Assembly: GCF_000262715.1 (NCBI RefSeq)
Contig: NC_017924.1
Span: 62,001 to 126,000, forward strand
DNA length: 64,000 nucleotides
Direction: 5' to 3'
From: Blattabacterium sp. (Blaberus giganteus)
GTDB lineage: Bacteria; Bacteroidota; Bacteroidia; Flavobacteriales; Blattabacteriaceae
Every line of letters starts with the position of its first letter. Position 1 is the first letter of the stretch. Below, piece after piece: positions 26,495-35,741 of this stretch. The notes under the pieces were generated by a model, which saw only the letters and a program-made list of their open reading frames with translations, had not been told where the DNA came from and ran no database searches. The position numbers were made by a program, and so were the translations under genes.

Positions 26495-27031
26495 ATGTTT
26501 TCGAATAAAAAAATAATTCAACATTACGCTAGAGTTTTTTTTGAACACTCTATTATAAATGTGAATGATAGTGAATTATTTTATCATAAAATTAAAAAAA
26601 TGTCTTTTTTATTGAATAATGATATATATATCAATGAAATTATTTACACAAATTTGTTAAATTCAGAAAAAAAGATAAAAATTTTTAAAAAAATACTTTA
26701 CAATTTCGATATTTTACTTTTTAAATTTGTTAAACTATTAATCATAAAAAAAAGAGAACTTTTTTTAAAAGAAATTTTTTTAAAATATCAAAAAATATAT
26801 GAAGAAAATCAAAAAGGATTTATAAAATCTGTAATCATTTCTGCTTTTCCTTTGAAAAAGGATATGCAAAAAATGATTGCACAAAAAATAATATCCAATA
26901 AAAAATTTCATATTTTCAATAAAATAGATAAATCTATTGTTGGAGGTTTTATATTCCGTGTAGGATATAAAGAATGGAATTTTAGTGTTCAAGAACAATT
27001 GTTACATATTAAAAAAATATTTTATAACTAA
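26495..27031 (+). CDS. atpH: ATP synthase F1 subunit delta
   Basis: Connects F1 to the b stalk. The 178-residue protein is poorly conserved apart from the C-terminal KIDKSIVGGFIFRVG block, which is the OSCP/delta signature (IGGxxxxxGD type), and an N-terminal YARVFFEHSI helix. Its place between atpF and atpA settles the identity. The sequence is highly lysine-rich and diverged, as expected for a structural subunit in an AT-driven genome. Confidence 0.92.
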   Translation: MFSNKKIIQHYARVFFEHSIINVNDSELFYHKIKKMSFLLNNDIYINEIIYTNLLNSEKKIKIFKKILYNFDILLFKFVKLLIIKKRELFLKEIFLKYQKIYEENQKGFIKSVIISAFPLKKDMQKMIAQKIISNKKFHIFNKIDKSIVGGFIFRVGYKEWNFSVQEQLLHIKKIFYN

Positions 27032-27053
27032 AATATAAAGCTTTTATTTTCAT

Positions 27054-28634
27054 ATGTCAGATTTAAAATATTCTGAAATATCGTCAATTCTTAAAAAAGA
27101 ATTATCAAATTTTCAATTTGAATCAAAATTGTACGAATATGGTGTGATAGTTCAAATAGGGGATGGAGTTGTTAGATCTTTTGGGCTAAATTCTGCTTTT
27201 TATGGAGAATTGGTAGAATTCCATGATGGAATAAAAGGTATGGTTCTTAATCTAGAAGAAGATCATGTGAGTATCGTTTTACTTAGTCCATCAAAAAATT
27301 TGAAAGAGGGAGATATAGTCAAAAAAACTGGAAAAATTTTTTCGATAAAAGTAGGAGAAAATATGTTAGGTCGAGTAATAGATACATTAGGAACCCCTAT
27401 AGATGGAAAAGGGCCTATAGAAGGAAAATTGTTTGAAATGCCCTTAGAAAGAAAAGCCCCAGGTGTTATTTTCAGAGAACCTGTTAAAGAACCTCTTCAA
27501 ACTGGTATAAAATTTATAGATTCTATGATTCCTATAGGAAAAGGACAAAGAGAATTAATTATTGGAGATAGACAAACTGGAAAAACGACTATAGCTATTG
27601 ATACGATTATCAATCAGAAGAGATTTTTTGAAAAAAATCAGCCTGTTTATTGTATTTATGTAGCTATTAGTCAAAAAGGTTCTACAGTCGCTAGAATTAA
27701 AAAAATTTTGCAAGAAAAAGGAGCTATGCCTTATACAATTATAGTTTCTGCAAATTCTTCTGATCCAGTTTCTATGCAAGTTTTTGCTCCTTTTTCTGGA
27801 ACTGCCATAGGAGAATACTTTAGAGATACAGGTCGTTCTTCCTTAGTTGTATATGATGATCTTTCAAAACAAGCGGTTTCTTATAGAGAAATATCTCTAT
27901 TATTACGACGGCCTCCTGGTAGAGAAGCCTATCCAGGAGATGTTTTTTATTTACATTCTCGTCTTTTAGAACGAGCATCAAAAATTATAAAAGATCAAAA
28001 AATGGCTGAAAGAATGAATGATATTCCATTTTCTATTAAAAAACAAATAAAAGGAGGAGGATCTTTAACTGCATTACCTATTATTGAAACTCAATCTGGA
28101 GATATATCTTCTTACATTCCTACCAATGTGATTTCAATTACAGATGGTCAAATTTTTTTAGAAAAAGATTTATTTCATTCTGGAGTTCGTCCTGCTATTA
28201 ATGAAAATATATCTGTTTCTCGTGTAGGAGGATCTGCACAAATTCAGTCTATGAGAAAAATATCTGGAACTTTAAAATTAGATCAAGCTCAATTTAGAGA
28301 ATTAGAATCTTTTTCAAAATTTGGTTCAGAATTAGATTCATCTACTATGAATATTTTAAAAAAAGGAAGAATAAATATAGAAATATTAAAACAACCTTCT
28401 CATACTCCTTATGATATAGCAGATCAAATAGCTATTATTTATGCTGCAACTAGAAATTTACTTAAAAAAATTCCTATTGATAAAATTTCAGATTTTGAAA
28501 AAGAATATCTTTTCTATTTAAATGAAAAACATGAAAATGTTTTAAATTCTTTAAGAAATGGAATTTTTAACAAAAAAATATCTGATACTTTAGAAATAGT
28601 TGCTTTAGAATTGAGTGATAAATACGTTTCATAA
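27054..28634 (+). CDS. atpA: ATP synthase F1 subunit alpha
   Basis: Non-catalytic nucleotide-binding subunit of F1, 526 residues. The P-loop is GDRQTGKT, near residue 170, followed by [12 protein letters not shown]. Other conserved blocks are [46 protein letters not shown] (split by the usual turns) and the arginine-finger region [20 protein letters not shown]. It is intact and normal in length. The beta and epsilon genes (atpD, atpC) are not in the window; in Bacteroidota they form a separate locus. Confidence 0.97.
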   Translation: MSDLKYSEISSILKKELSNFQFESKLYEYGVIVQIGDGVVRSFGLNSAFYGELVEFHDGIKGMVLNLEEDHVSIVLLSPSKNLKEGDIVKKTGKIFSIKVGENMLGRVIDTLGTPIDGKGPIEGKLFEMPLERKAPGVIFREPVKEPLQTGIKFIDSMIPIGKGQRELIIGDRQTGKTTIAIDTIINQKRFFEKNQPVYCIYVAISQKGSTVARIKKILQEKGAMPYTIIVSANSSDPVSMQVFAPFSGTAIGEYFRDTGRSSLVVYDDLSKQAVSYREISLLLRRPPGREAYPGDVFYLHSRLLERASKIIKDQKMAERMNDIPFSIKKQIKGGGSLTALPIIETQSGDISSYIPTNVISITDGQIFLEKDLFHSGVRPAINENISVSRVGGSAQIQSMRKISGTLKLDQAQFRELESFSKFGSELDSSTMNILKKGRINIEILKQPSHTPYDIADQIAIIYAATRNLLKKIPIDKISDFEKEYLFYLNEKHENVLNSLRNGIFNKKISDTLEIVALELSDKYVS

Positions 28635-28642
28635 ATTTTTTT

Positions 28643-29503
28643 ATGTCTAATCCAAAAGAAATTAAAAGAAGAATATCATCTATAGAATCAGTTATTAAAA
28701 CTACAGAAGCGATGAAAATGATTTCTATAGCAAAATTAAGAAAAACAAAAGATTTATTAATACAAGTGAAAATTTATTTCAATTATATTGAATCAATCCT
28801 TTTAGATCTTTTGTCTACAGAAAAATATAAAGAAAATTCTGAAAGCAATAAATATTTTTTAGGAAAAGGAAAAATAAAATTATTTGTTGTATTTACTTCT
28901 GATCGGGGTTTATGTGGTTCTTTTAATTCTTCTATTTTTGAAAAAATTAATCATATTTTAAAAAAAAAAAAGTACTCATATAATGAATGTGTATTTTTAT
29001 CTATTGGAAAAAAAGGATTTGATTTTTTATATAAAAAATATAATATGTACAGCAATAAAAATTGGATTGTTAATAATTTATCAAATCAAAAAATAGAATT
29101 TTTAGTATCAAAATTGATTTTTGATTTTTTTCAAAAAAAATTTTATGCAATTTATTTAATATACAATCATTTGAAACAATCTTTATTTCAAGAAATAGTT
29201 ATGGAAAAATTTCTTCCAATTTCAAATTGGAAAAAAAAAACATCGGATTATATTTTAGAACCTTCTAGAAAAGAAATATTAAATTTCTTAATTCCTAAAT
29301 TTTTAAATGCAAAATTATTAAAAGTTTTTTTGGAATCTACTACAGCAGAACATACATCTCGCATGAGATCTATGCATAAAGCAACAGAAAATGCATATGA
29401 TATTAAACATGATTTAATATTAAATTATAATAAAGAAAGACAAACGACGATTACCAAAGAGATACTTGAAATTATTAGTGGGTTAGAATCTTTAAAAAAA
29501 TAA
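28643..29503 (+). CDS. atpG: ATP synthase F1 subunit gamma
   Basis: Central rotor shaft, 286 residues. The N-terminal helix SNPKEIKRRISSIESVIKTTEAMKMIS and the C-terminal helix with EHTSRMRSMHKATENA are the paired coiled-coil ends; SDRGLCGSFN is the third conserved block. A poly(A) tract of about 12 bases near 28960-28971 lies in the variable middle. It is the last gene of the operon and is followed by a hairpin and T-run. Confidence 0.95.
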   Translation: MSNPKEIKRRISSIESVIKTTEAMKMISIAKLRKTKDLLIQVKIYFNYIESILLDLLSTEKYKENSESNKYFLGKGKIKLFVVFTSDRGLCGSFNSSIFEKINHILKKKKYSYNECVFLSIGKKGFDFLYKKYNMYSNKNWIVNNLSNQKIEFLVSKLIFDFFQKKFYAIYLIYNHLKQSLFQEIVMEKFLPISNWKKKTSDYILEPSRKEILNFLIPKFLNAKLLKVFLESTTAEHTSRMRSMHKATENAYDIKHDLILNYNKERQTTITKEILEIISGLESLKK

Positions 29504-29507
29504 TAAG

Positions 29508-29531
29508 AATTCTAACAATTTATTTAGAATT
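29508..29531 (+). terminator. Probable terminator after atpG
   Basis: Perfect 8-bp stem AATTCTAA (29508-29515) and TTAGAATT (29524-29531) with an 8-base loop. A T9 run follows at 29541-29549. It begins four bases after the atpG stop. The stem is AT-rich, so strength is uncertain. Confidence 0.45.
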
Positions 29532-29532
29532 A

Positions 29533-29540
29533 TATATTTG
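29533..29540 (+). promoter_or_regulatory. Possible -7 promoter box for trpS
   Basis: TATATTTG, an exact TAnnTTTG match, 34 bases before the trpS ATG and directly after the atpG hairpin. The usual -33 position falls inside that hairpin and shows no TTG. Confidence 0.33.
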
Positions 29541-29574
29541 TTTTTTTTTACAAAAAAAACATAATTTATTAATT

Positions 29575-30570
29575 ATGGAAAAAATGTTAACAGGGATTAG
29601 AAGTACAGGGGGACCTCATTTAGGGAATATTTTAGGGGTTATTATTCCGTCTGTATTCAGAGCTAATAAAAGTACAAAACATTCTTCATTTATATTTATA
29701 GCTGATTTACATTCTATGGTTCAAATAGATAATTTAGATAATTTAAAAACAATAAGAAATAGTACTTATCAAATTGCAGCAGCATGGTTAGCTTTTGGAT
29801 TAAATATAGAGAATTGTTTATTTTACAGACAATCTGATGTTTCATATGTTACTGAATTAGCTTGGTATTTTAATTGTTTTTATCCATATCGAAGACTTAC
29901 ATTAGCTCATGCTTTTAAGAAAAAAGAAATGATAGATAAAAAAAAAATAAGTACAGGTTTGTTTACTTATCCTATTTTAATGGCTGCTGATATTTTACTA
30001 TATAACGCAAAAATTATTCCAGTAGGAAAAGATCAATTACAACATATAGAAATAGCTCGTTGTATTGCTAATTATTTTAATAAAAAAGTAGATAAAAAAT
30101 TATTTGTGAGACCTAATGCTCTTTTACAAAAAAATAAATTTGTATTAGGAACAGATGGAAAAAAAATGAGTAAATCTCAAAAAAATTGTATTGATATTTT
30201 TTCTTCAGATGAAGTTTTGAAAAAACAAATTATGAGTATTCGTACAGATAGTAAATCTTTAGAAGAAAAAAAAAATCCAGAAACTGATTATATTATGTAT
30301 TTATATAGTTTGATAGCTCCTTTAGAAAAAATAGAGATTATGAAAAAAAAATATATAAAAGGTGGATATGGATATTATGAGGCAAAAATTGCATTATACG
30401 AATATATCATTCATAAATTTTCATCGGAAAGAGAAAAATTTTTTTCTTTTATGAAAAAAAAATCTTTATTAGATCATATTTTATCTTTAGGAGCTAAAAA
30501 AGCAAAGAAAATTGCTTATGAAAGATTAAATTGCATTAGAAAGCATTTGAAATTCAATTCTATAATTTAA
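29575..30570 (+). CDS. trpS: Tryptophanyl-tRNA synthetase
   Basis: Class I synthetase charging tRNA-Trp, 331 residues (normal). The HIGH-type motif is PHLGN in STGGPHLGNILGV and the KMSKS loop is GKKMSKSQKN. FIADLHSMV and MAADILLYNAKIIPVGKDQLQHIE are typical tryptophan-pocket and dimer segments. It has its own promoter box and is followed by a 109-base spacer containing the dyad before grpE. No oddity is seen. Confidence 0.96.
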   Translation: MEKMLTGIRSTGGPHLGNILGVIIPSVFRANKSTKHSSFIFIADLHSMVQIDNLDNLKTIRNSTYQIAAAWLAFGLNIENCLFYRQSDVSYVTELAWYFNCFYPYRRLTLAHAFKKKEMIDKKKISTGLFTYPILMAADILLYNAKIIPVGKDQLQHIEIARCIANYFNKKVDKKLFVRPNALLQKNKFVLGTDGKKMSKSQKNCIDIFSSDEVLKKQIMSIRTDSKSLEEKKNPETDYIMYLYSLIAPLEKIEIMKKKYIKGGYGYYEAKIALYEYIIHKFSSEREKFFSFMKKKSLLDHILSLGAKKAKKIAYERLNCIRKHLKFNSII

Positions 30571-30579
30571 TTGATCAAA

Positions 30580-30592
30580 TGTCATTATGACA
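30580..30592 (+). promoter_or_regulatory. Dyad TGTCA-TTA-TGACA upstream of grpE-dnaJ
   Basis: Perfect inverted repeat (TGTCA, three bases, TGACA; 15 bases when the flanking A/T pair is included) lying 87 bases before grpE. A close relative occurs upstream of htpG at 62375-62387. Both operons encode heat-shock chaperones, so this may be an operator. A second small dyad, GCAAA-TCT-TTTGC, lies just downstream near 30609-30621. Confidence 0.4.
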
Positions 30593-30679
30593 TATGATAA
30601 TTTTTGGCAAATCTTTTGCTGTTTATTATTCCATATAACTATAGAATTGTATTAAAATATTTTTATATTATTTTGTATT

Positions 30680-31255
30680 ATGGATATCAATCAAAAAAAC
30701 ATTGGAAAACAGTCCAAATCAGATATAATATCTGATTCTGATGGAGTATCTTCCTCTTGCTCTTGTCAAGAAGAAAAGCATAATCCATTAAAGAAAGAAA
30801 AAGAAATCCAGTTTATAAATATAAAAGAAGAACTAAAAAAAGAAAAAGATAAATTTTTACGTCTTTTTGCAGAGTTTGATAATTATAAGAAACGTATTCA
30901 AAAAGAAAGATTTGATATTTTCAGAAATATTCATGAACAAATTCTTATAGATTTAATTCCAATTTTAGATGATTTTGAACGAGGAATTAGAGAATTAAAA
31001 AAACATAAAGATGAACTTCTTGTAAAAGGAGTTTTTTTAATACAGGAAAAACTTATTAAAATTTTGAAAAAAAAAGGATTAAACAAAATAAAAATAAAAA
31101 AAGGAGATGATTTTAATACGGATTTTCATGAAGCAATAACACAAATTCCAGCTATAACAGAAAATTTAAAAGGAAAAATTATAGAAATTATAGAAGCTGG
31201 ATATATTCTAAAAGAAAAAGTGATCCGACATGCTAAAGTCATTATCGGAAAATAA
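30680..31255 (+). CDS. grpE: Nucleotide exchange factor GrpE
   Basis: Releases ADP from DnaK in the Hsp70 cycle. The 191-residue protein has a charged, disordered N terminus (about 1-50), a long coiled coil (from KEELKKEKDKFLRLFAEFDNYKKR) and the C-terminal beta domain with HEAITQIPA and GYILKEKVIRHAKVIIG, all characteristic. It lies 18 bases before dnaJ and forms the co-chaperone operon. dnaK is not in the window. Regulation may involve the upstream dyad. Confidence 0.95.
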   Translation: MDINQKNIGKQSKSDIISDSDGVSSSCSCQEEKHNPLKKEKEIQFINIKEELKKEKDKFLRLFAEFDNYKKRIQKERFDIFRNIHEQILIDLIPILDDFERGIRELKKHKDELLVKGVFLIQEKLIKILKKKGLNKIKIKKGDDFNTDFHEAITQIPAITENLKGKIIEIIEAGYILKEKVIRHAKVIIGK

Positions 31256-31273
31256 TTAATAATTTTTATTTTC

Positions 31274-32395
31274 ATGATGAAAAAAGATTATTACGAAGTA
31301 TTAGGAGTTTCTAGAAACGCTTCTTCAGAAGAAATTAAAAAAGCTTATCGAAAATTAGCAATAAAATATCATCCAGATAAGAATTTAAATAATAAAAAGA
31401 AAGCAGAAGAAAAATTTAAAGAAGCAGCCGAAGCTTATGAAGTTTTAAGTAATACAGAAAAAAGACAACGTTATGATAAGTTTGGACATTCTGGAATCAG
31501 AGGAAGTAGTTCGGGTTCAGGAATGAATATGGAGGATATTTTTTCAAATTTTGGAGATATTTTTGCTGATGCATTTGGGGAAAGTTTTTCTAGTTTCGGA
31601 TTTGGAAGATCCACTAGACATAAAACTATTAAAGGAAGTGATTTAAGAATAAGAGTAAAACTTTCATTGGAAGAAATAGCTAACGGAGTAGAAAAAAAAG
31701 TTAAAGTTAAAAGACTAAAAGTAGCCAAAGGAGTACAATTTAAAAGTTGTCTATCTTGCAATGGAACTGGTCAAATAACACGAATAACCAATACTATTCT
31801 AGGAAGAATGCAAACAACTTCTCAATGTGGAATCTGTTATGGAACTGGAAAAATTATTGAAAATATTCCTTATGGAGCTAATAAACATGGATTAATTAAA
31901 GAAGAAGAATTAGTGAATATTAAAATTCCTGCAGGTCTTACCGAAGGGATTCAATTGAAAGTGACTGAAAAAGGAAATGAGGCTCCATTTGGAGGTGTTT
32001 CAGGTGATTTGATTGTGTTAATAGAAGAAATTCCTCATCCTAAATTGAAAAGAGAAGGAAGTAATCTCCATTATGATTTATACATATCATTTCCAGATGC
32101 AATATTAGGAACTTTAAAAGAAGTTCCCACCATCAATGGAAAAAAAGCGAGAATCAAAATTGATCCAGGAACACAATCAGGAAAAACTCTGAGATTAAAA
32201 AATAAAGGATTACCTAATATTGAAGGATATGGATATGGAAGTCTTTTAATTCATGTGAATGTTTGGACTCCAAAAAAAATTAATGATGAACAAAGGAAAT
32301 TCTTTGAAAAAATGAGAAAAAATGAAAATTTTCTTCCTCATCCCGGAAATTCAGAAAAATCGTTTTTTGATCGTGTAAGAGAAATGTTTTCCTAG
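31274..32395 (+). CDS. dnaJ: Chaperone DnaJ with a single zinc centre
   Basis: Hsp40 co-chaperone that stimulates DnaK. The J domain has the HPD tripeptide at residues 33-35; a G/F-type linker follows at about 75-112. The cysteine-rich region holds only two of the usual four CxxCxGxG repeats: CLSCNGTG (from C159) and CGICYGTG (from C185). Their spacing and the QITR that follows the first match repeats 2 and 3, which together form zinc centre II. Zinc centre I is lost and replaced by [13 protein letters not shown] recall this reduced form in other Flavobacteriia, so it may be ancestral. Substrate-binding domains are intact. Two adjacent ATGs can serve as start. Confidence 0.95.
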   Translation: MMKKDYYEVLGVSRNASSEEIKKAYRKLAIKYHPDKNLNNKKKAEEKFKEAAEAYEVLSNTEKRQRYDKFGHSGIRGSSSGSGMNMEDIFSNFGDIFADAFGESFSSFGFGRSTRHKTIKGSDLRIRVKLSLEEIANGVEKKVKVKRLKVAKGVQFKSCLSCNGTGQITRITNTILGRMQTTSQCGICYGTGKIIENIPYGANKHGLIKEEELVNIKIPAGLTEGIQLKVTEKGNEAPFGGVSGDLIVLIEEIPHPKLKREGSNLHYDLYISFPDAILGTLKEVPTINGKKARIKIDPGTQSGKTLRLKNKGLPNIEGYGYGSLLIHVNVWTPKKINDEQRKFFEKMRKNENFLPHPGNSEKSFFDRVREMFS

Positions 32396-32451
32396 GAAAT
32401 TTAATGATAAAAAAGTTTGAAATTTTTCATTTTATCTAATATAGAAGCCTT

Positions 32452-32469
32452 CAGTAATTATTTTTACTG
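32452..32469 (+). terminator. Weak hairpin after dnaJ
   Basis: CAGTAA (32452-32457) and TTACTG (32464-32469) form a 6-bp stem with a T-rich loop, followed by a T-rich stretch. It lies 57 bases after the dnaJ stop and before mnmA. It may end the grpE-dnaJ transcript. Confidence 0.3.
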
Positions 32470-32508
32470 CACTATTTATTTCATTTTTATTTTAATATAA
32501 AGATCAAT

Positions 32509-33735
32509 ATGCAAAAAGTAGTAGTTGGACTTTCAGGTGGAGTAGATTCAAGTGTTGCCGCATTAATTCTTAAAAAAAATGGTTATGAAGTAATTGGTTT
32601 ATTTATGCATAATTGGGAAGAGGAAAATTCTGATAAATGTACTTGGAAAGAAGATAGTATTGATGCTATGTTAGTTGCTAAGCAACTAAATATACCTTTT
32701 CAAATTGTAGATATGAAAAATGAATACAAAAAACATGTTATAAACTATATGTTTAACGAGTATAAATTAGGAAAAACTCCTAATCCAGATATTTTGTGTA
32801 ACAGAGAAATAAAATTTAACATTTTTTTAAGAAAAGCTCTTGATTTAGGAGCAGATTTTATTGCTACAGGACATTATGTAAATAAAGAAAAAATTAGAAA
32901 AAATAAAAAAACAATTTATCGTCTTTTAATTGGAAAAGACATAAATAAAGATCAATCATATTTTCTATGTCAATTAACGCAATTTCAATTGAAAAAATCC
33001 CTATTTCCGTTAGGGTTACTAACTAAAAATCAAGTTAGAAAAATAGCAGAAATTAATAAATTATGGAATGCTCATAAAAAAGAATCTCAAGGTTTATGTT
33101 TTGTAGGAAAAATTAATTTATACAATTTTCTTAAAAAAAGAATAATTCCAAAAAAGGGAAAAATCATATCCATTCATTCTGATGACTCAATATATAAAGA
33201 AAAAAAAATCTTTTTTTCTAAATCTAAAGAAGAAGAATTATTTTTTTCATCTAGAAAAAAAAAATACAAAAAATCAGATGGAAAAATAATTGGATACCAT
33301 AAAGGAGCCCCCTATTTTACTAAAGGTCAACGAAAAGGAATAGCACTAGGTGGTTATAAAGAACCTTTATTTGTGATAGATACTGATGTTAAAGAAAATA
33401 TTGTTTACACAGGAATGGGAAAAAAACATCCAGGTTTATATAGAAAATCTTTGTTTATTCAAGAAACAAATATTCATTGGATACGGGAAGATCTTACTCT
33501 TTTTGAAGGAGAAAAAATGGATGTATTTTGTAGAATTCGTTATCGACAAACATTACAAAAATCAAAATTATATAAAATAAAAAAAGGAATGTTTATTGAA
33601 TTTGATCGTCTTCAATGTGCTATAACAGAAGGACAATTTGCAGTTTGGTATCTTGGAAAAGAATTAATAGGATCAGGTGTTATTTCTGTAATTTTACATT
33701 TTATATTTTTTTTGAAAATTGAACATATTTTATAA
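32509..33735 (+). CDS. mnmA: tRNA-specific 2-thiouridylase MnmA
   Basis: Thiolates U34 of the Lys, Glu and Gln tRNAs. The PP-loop SGGVDSS is at residues 9-15. The catalytic cysteine is in NPDILCNREIKF and the second catalytic cysteine in ESQGLCFVGK. HYVNKE and KDQSYFLCQL are also typical. The core ends at VWYLGKELIGSGVI; about 15 more hydrophobic residues follow before TAA, which looks like read-through after loss of the original stop. It works on the same wobble position as mnmG in this window. Confidence 0.95.
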   Translation: MQKVVVGLSGGVDSSVAALILKKNGYEVIGLFMHNWEEENSDKCTWKEDSIDAMLVAKQLNIPFQIVDMKNEYKKHVINYMFNEYKLGKTPNPDILCNREIKFNIFLRKALDLGADFIATGHYVNKEKIRKNKKTIYRLLIGKDINKDQSYFLCQLTQFQLKKSLFPLGLLTKNQVRKIAEINKLWNAHKKESQGLCFVGKINLYNFLKKRIIPKKGKIISIHSDDSIYKEKKIFFSKSKEEELFFSSRKKKYKKSDGKIIGYHKGAPYFTKGQRKGIALGGYKEPLFVIDTDVKENIVYTGMGKKHPGLYRKSLFIQETNIHWIREDLTLFEGEKMDVFCRIRYRQTLQKSKLYKIKKGMFIEFDRLQCAITEGQFAVWYLGKELIGSGVISVILHFIFFLKIEHIL

Positions 33736-34046
33736 ATATAAAATTTTGTTTTATATTTTTTTTAAAAAAACATATTTTTTTTGATAAAAAATAAAAAATA
33801 CGTTGTACAAGTAATTTCTTATTGCAAAGTTTGCAATATATTCATTAATATATCAAAAAATAATAATATTATAAAAATAAATACTTAAAAACCACTTTTA
33901 TATAATCTATTTTTTTCATATTTTTGCACATTATATAATTCAAAATTTGTATAGTTTATTTTCATAATACTATTCAAGTTCGGTGTTATTTTTTTTTATC
34001 CCTACTTGATAGATTAGTAGGCCTTTTTGATTTATTCAAATATTTC
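33736..34046 (+). other. Spacer and leader region upstream of the ilv operon
   Basis: This 311-base stretch has no credible gene. It contains a perfect dyad ATTGCAA-AGT-TTGCAAT at 33821-33837, which could end mnmA transcription or be an operator. A TATTTTTG box at 33919-33926 could start an ilv transcript with a leader of about 115 bases, and a hairpin with a T-run lies at 34001-34028. No Leu/Val/Ile-rich leader peptide is visible; there is no ATG in the proposed leader before ilvD. Confidence 0.6.
34001..34028 (+). promoter_or_regulatory. Terminator-like leader hairpin before ilvD (possible attenuator)
   Basis: CCTACT (34001-34006) pairs with AGTAGG (34016-34021) around a nine-base loop, followed by CC and T5 (34024-34028). 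It is one of the most GC-rich hairpins in any spacer here. It sits 18 bases before the ilvD ATG, a position that suits control of read-through into the branched-chain amino acid operon. Confidence 0.45.
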
Positions 34047-35732
34047 ATGAAAAGAAGAATTAACGATTTTAGCAAAAAAATTACAAAAGAACCTAATTTA
34101 CCAGCAGCACATGCTATGTTGTATGCAACAGGAATGAAAGAATCAGATTTTTGTAAAGCTCAAATAGGAATAGTCAGTAATTGGTATGAAGGAAACCCTT
34201 GCAACATGCATTTAGATAAATTAGCTAAAAAGATAAAATTATCGGTTATAACTAAAAATTTAATAGGATTTCAATTTACTACTATTGGAGTAAGTGATGG
34301 AATTACCATGGGAACATTAGGAATGAGATATTCACTCCCTTCTAGAGAATTAATTGCAGATAGTATAGAAACTGTAGTAAGTTCTCATTATTATGATGGA
34401 GTAATAGCTATTCCTGGATGTGATAAAAATATACCAGGAGTTATGATCGCTTTGTTAAGATTAAATAGACCATCTATAATTGTATATGGAGGAAGTATTT
34501 CTTCTGGTTATTATAATGGAAGAAAATTGGATATTGTTTCTTCTTTTGAAGCTTTAGGAAAAAAAAATACTTGTCAAATTACTGAATATGAATATAAAAA
34601 TATAGTAAAAAATTCTTGTCCTGGACCTGGGGCTTGTGGAGGTATGTATACAGCAAATACTATGGCTTCGGCTTTAGAAGCTATGGGAATGATGCTCCCT
34701 TATTCTTCTTCTTCTCCTTCAACTAGTGAAAATAAAAAAATGGAGTGTGAAAAAGTTTCTAAGTATATTAAAAATCTTTTAAAAAAAGGAATCAAACCAA
34801 AAGATATAGTAACAAAAACTTCTATAGAAAATGGAGTGAAATTAGCTATGTGTTTGGGGGGGTCTACTAATTTAGTTTTACATTTTTTAGCTATTGCTAA
34901 ATCAGCAAATATTGATTTTTCTTTAAAAGATTTTCAAAAAATTAGCAATCAAATTCCTCTTATTGGAAACCTTAAACCTAGTGGAACTTTTTTAATGGAA
35001 GATATACATATGTATATAGGAGGAATGCCGATTATTATAAAATATTTATTAAATGAAGGAATATTATCAGGAAATTGTTTAACCGTTACGGGAGAAACAT
35101 TATCTGAAAATATGAAAAATATACCCAATATAACTTTTAATCAAAAAATTATTCATCCCTTAGAGAATCCTATTAAAAAAAACGGACATATTAGAATTTT
35201 ATATGGAAATTTATCCCCAAAAGGTGCCATAGCTAAAATAACAGGAAAAGAAGGAACCATTTTTAGGGGAAAAGCTAATGTTTTTAATTCGGAAGAAGAA
35301 GCTAATCAAGCTATTTTGAATAATAAAATTTTACCTGGAGTCGTCATTGTAATTCGATATGTAGGTCCAGTAGGAGGTCCAGGAATGCCAGAAATGTTAA
35401 AACCAACATCTTACATTATGGGATCTGGACTAGGAAAAAAAGTAGCTCTTATTACAGATGGTAGATTTTCAGGAGGATCACATGGTTTTGTTGTAGGACA
35501 TATCACTCCAGAAGCACAATCTGGAGGCTTAATTGCTTTAGTCAAAAATGATGATTTTATTAAAATAGATACAGAAAATAATACCATCACTCTTGAAGTG
35601 GAGGATCAAGAAATACAAAAAAGGAGAAAATCATGGACTCCTCCTTCATTAAAAGTTAGAAAAGGTTATCTATACAAGTATGCAAAAATGGTCTCTTCAG
35701 CATCTGAAGGATGCATTACAGATCAATTTTAG
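34047..35732 (+). CDS. ilvD: Dihydroxy-acid dehydratase
   Basis: Third enzyme of isoleucine/valine synthesis: dehydrates dihydroxy acids to 2-keto acids with an Fe-S cluster. Cluster cysteines are seen in IPGCDKNIPG and SCPGPGACGGMYTANTM; MCLGGSTNLVLH and VTDGRFSGGSHGF-type (here ITDGRFSGGSHGF) complete the family signature. Length 561 is normal. It is the first gene of ilvD-B-N-C-A, with nine bases to ilvB. The operon order resembles that of free-living flavobacteria. No Shine-Dalgarno sequence precedes the start. Confidence 0.97.
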   Translation: MKRRINDFSKKITKEPNLPAAHAMLYATGMKESDFCKAQIGIVSNWYEGNPCNMHLDKLAKKIKLSVITKNLIGFQFTTIGVSDGITMGTLGMRYSLPSRELIADSIETVVSSHYYDGVIAIPGCDKNIPGVMIALLRLNRPSIIVYGGSISSGYYNGRKLDIVSSFEALGKKNTCQITEYEYKNIVKNSCPGPGACGGMYTANTMASALEAMGMMLPYSSSSPSTSENKKMECEKVSKYIKNLLKKGIKPKDIVTKTSIENGVKLAMCLGGSTNLVLHFLAIAKSANIDFSLKDFQKISNQIPLIGNLKPSGTFLMEDIHMYIGGMPIIIKYLLNEGILSGNCLTVTGETLSENMKNIPNITFNQKIIHPLENPIKKNGHIRILYGNLSPKGAIAKITGKEGTIFRGKANVFNSEEEANQAILNNKILPGVVIVIRYVGPVGGPGMPEMLKPTSYIMGSGLGKKVALITDGRFSGGSHGFVVGHITPEAQSGGLIALVKNDDFIKIDTENNTITLEVEDQEIQKRRKSWTPPSLKVRKGYLYKYAKMVSSASEGCITDQF

Positions 35733-35741
35733 TTTTGTAAT

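Noticed and set aside
28960..28971. Poly(A) run in atpG as a second slippage site
   Set aside because: About 12 A in a variable region; a truncated gamma subunit would lack the essential C-terminal helix, so no useful product is expected.
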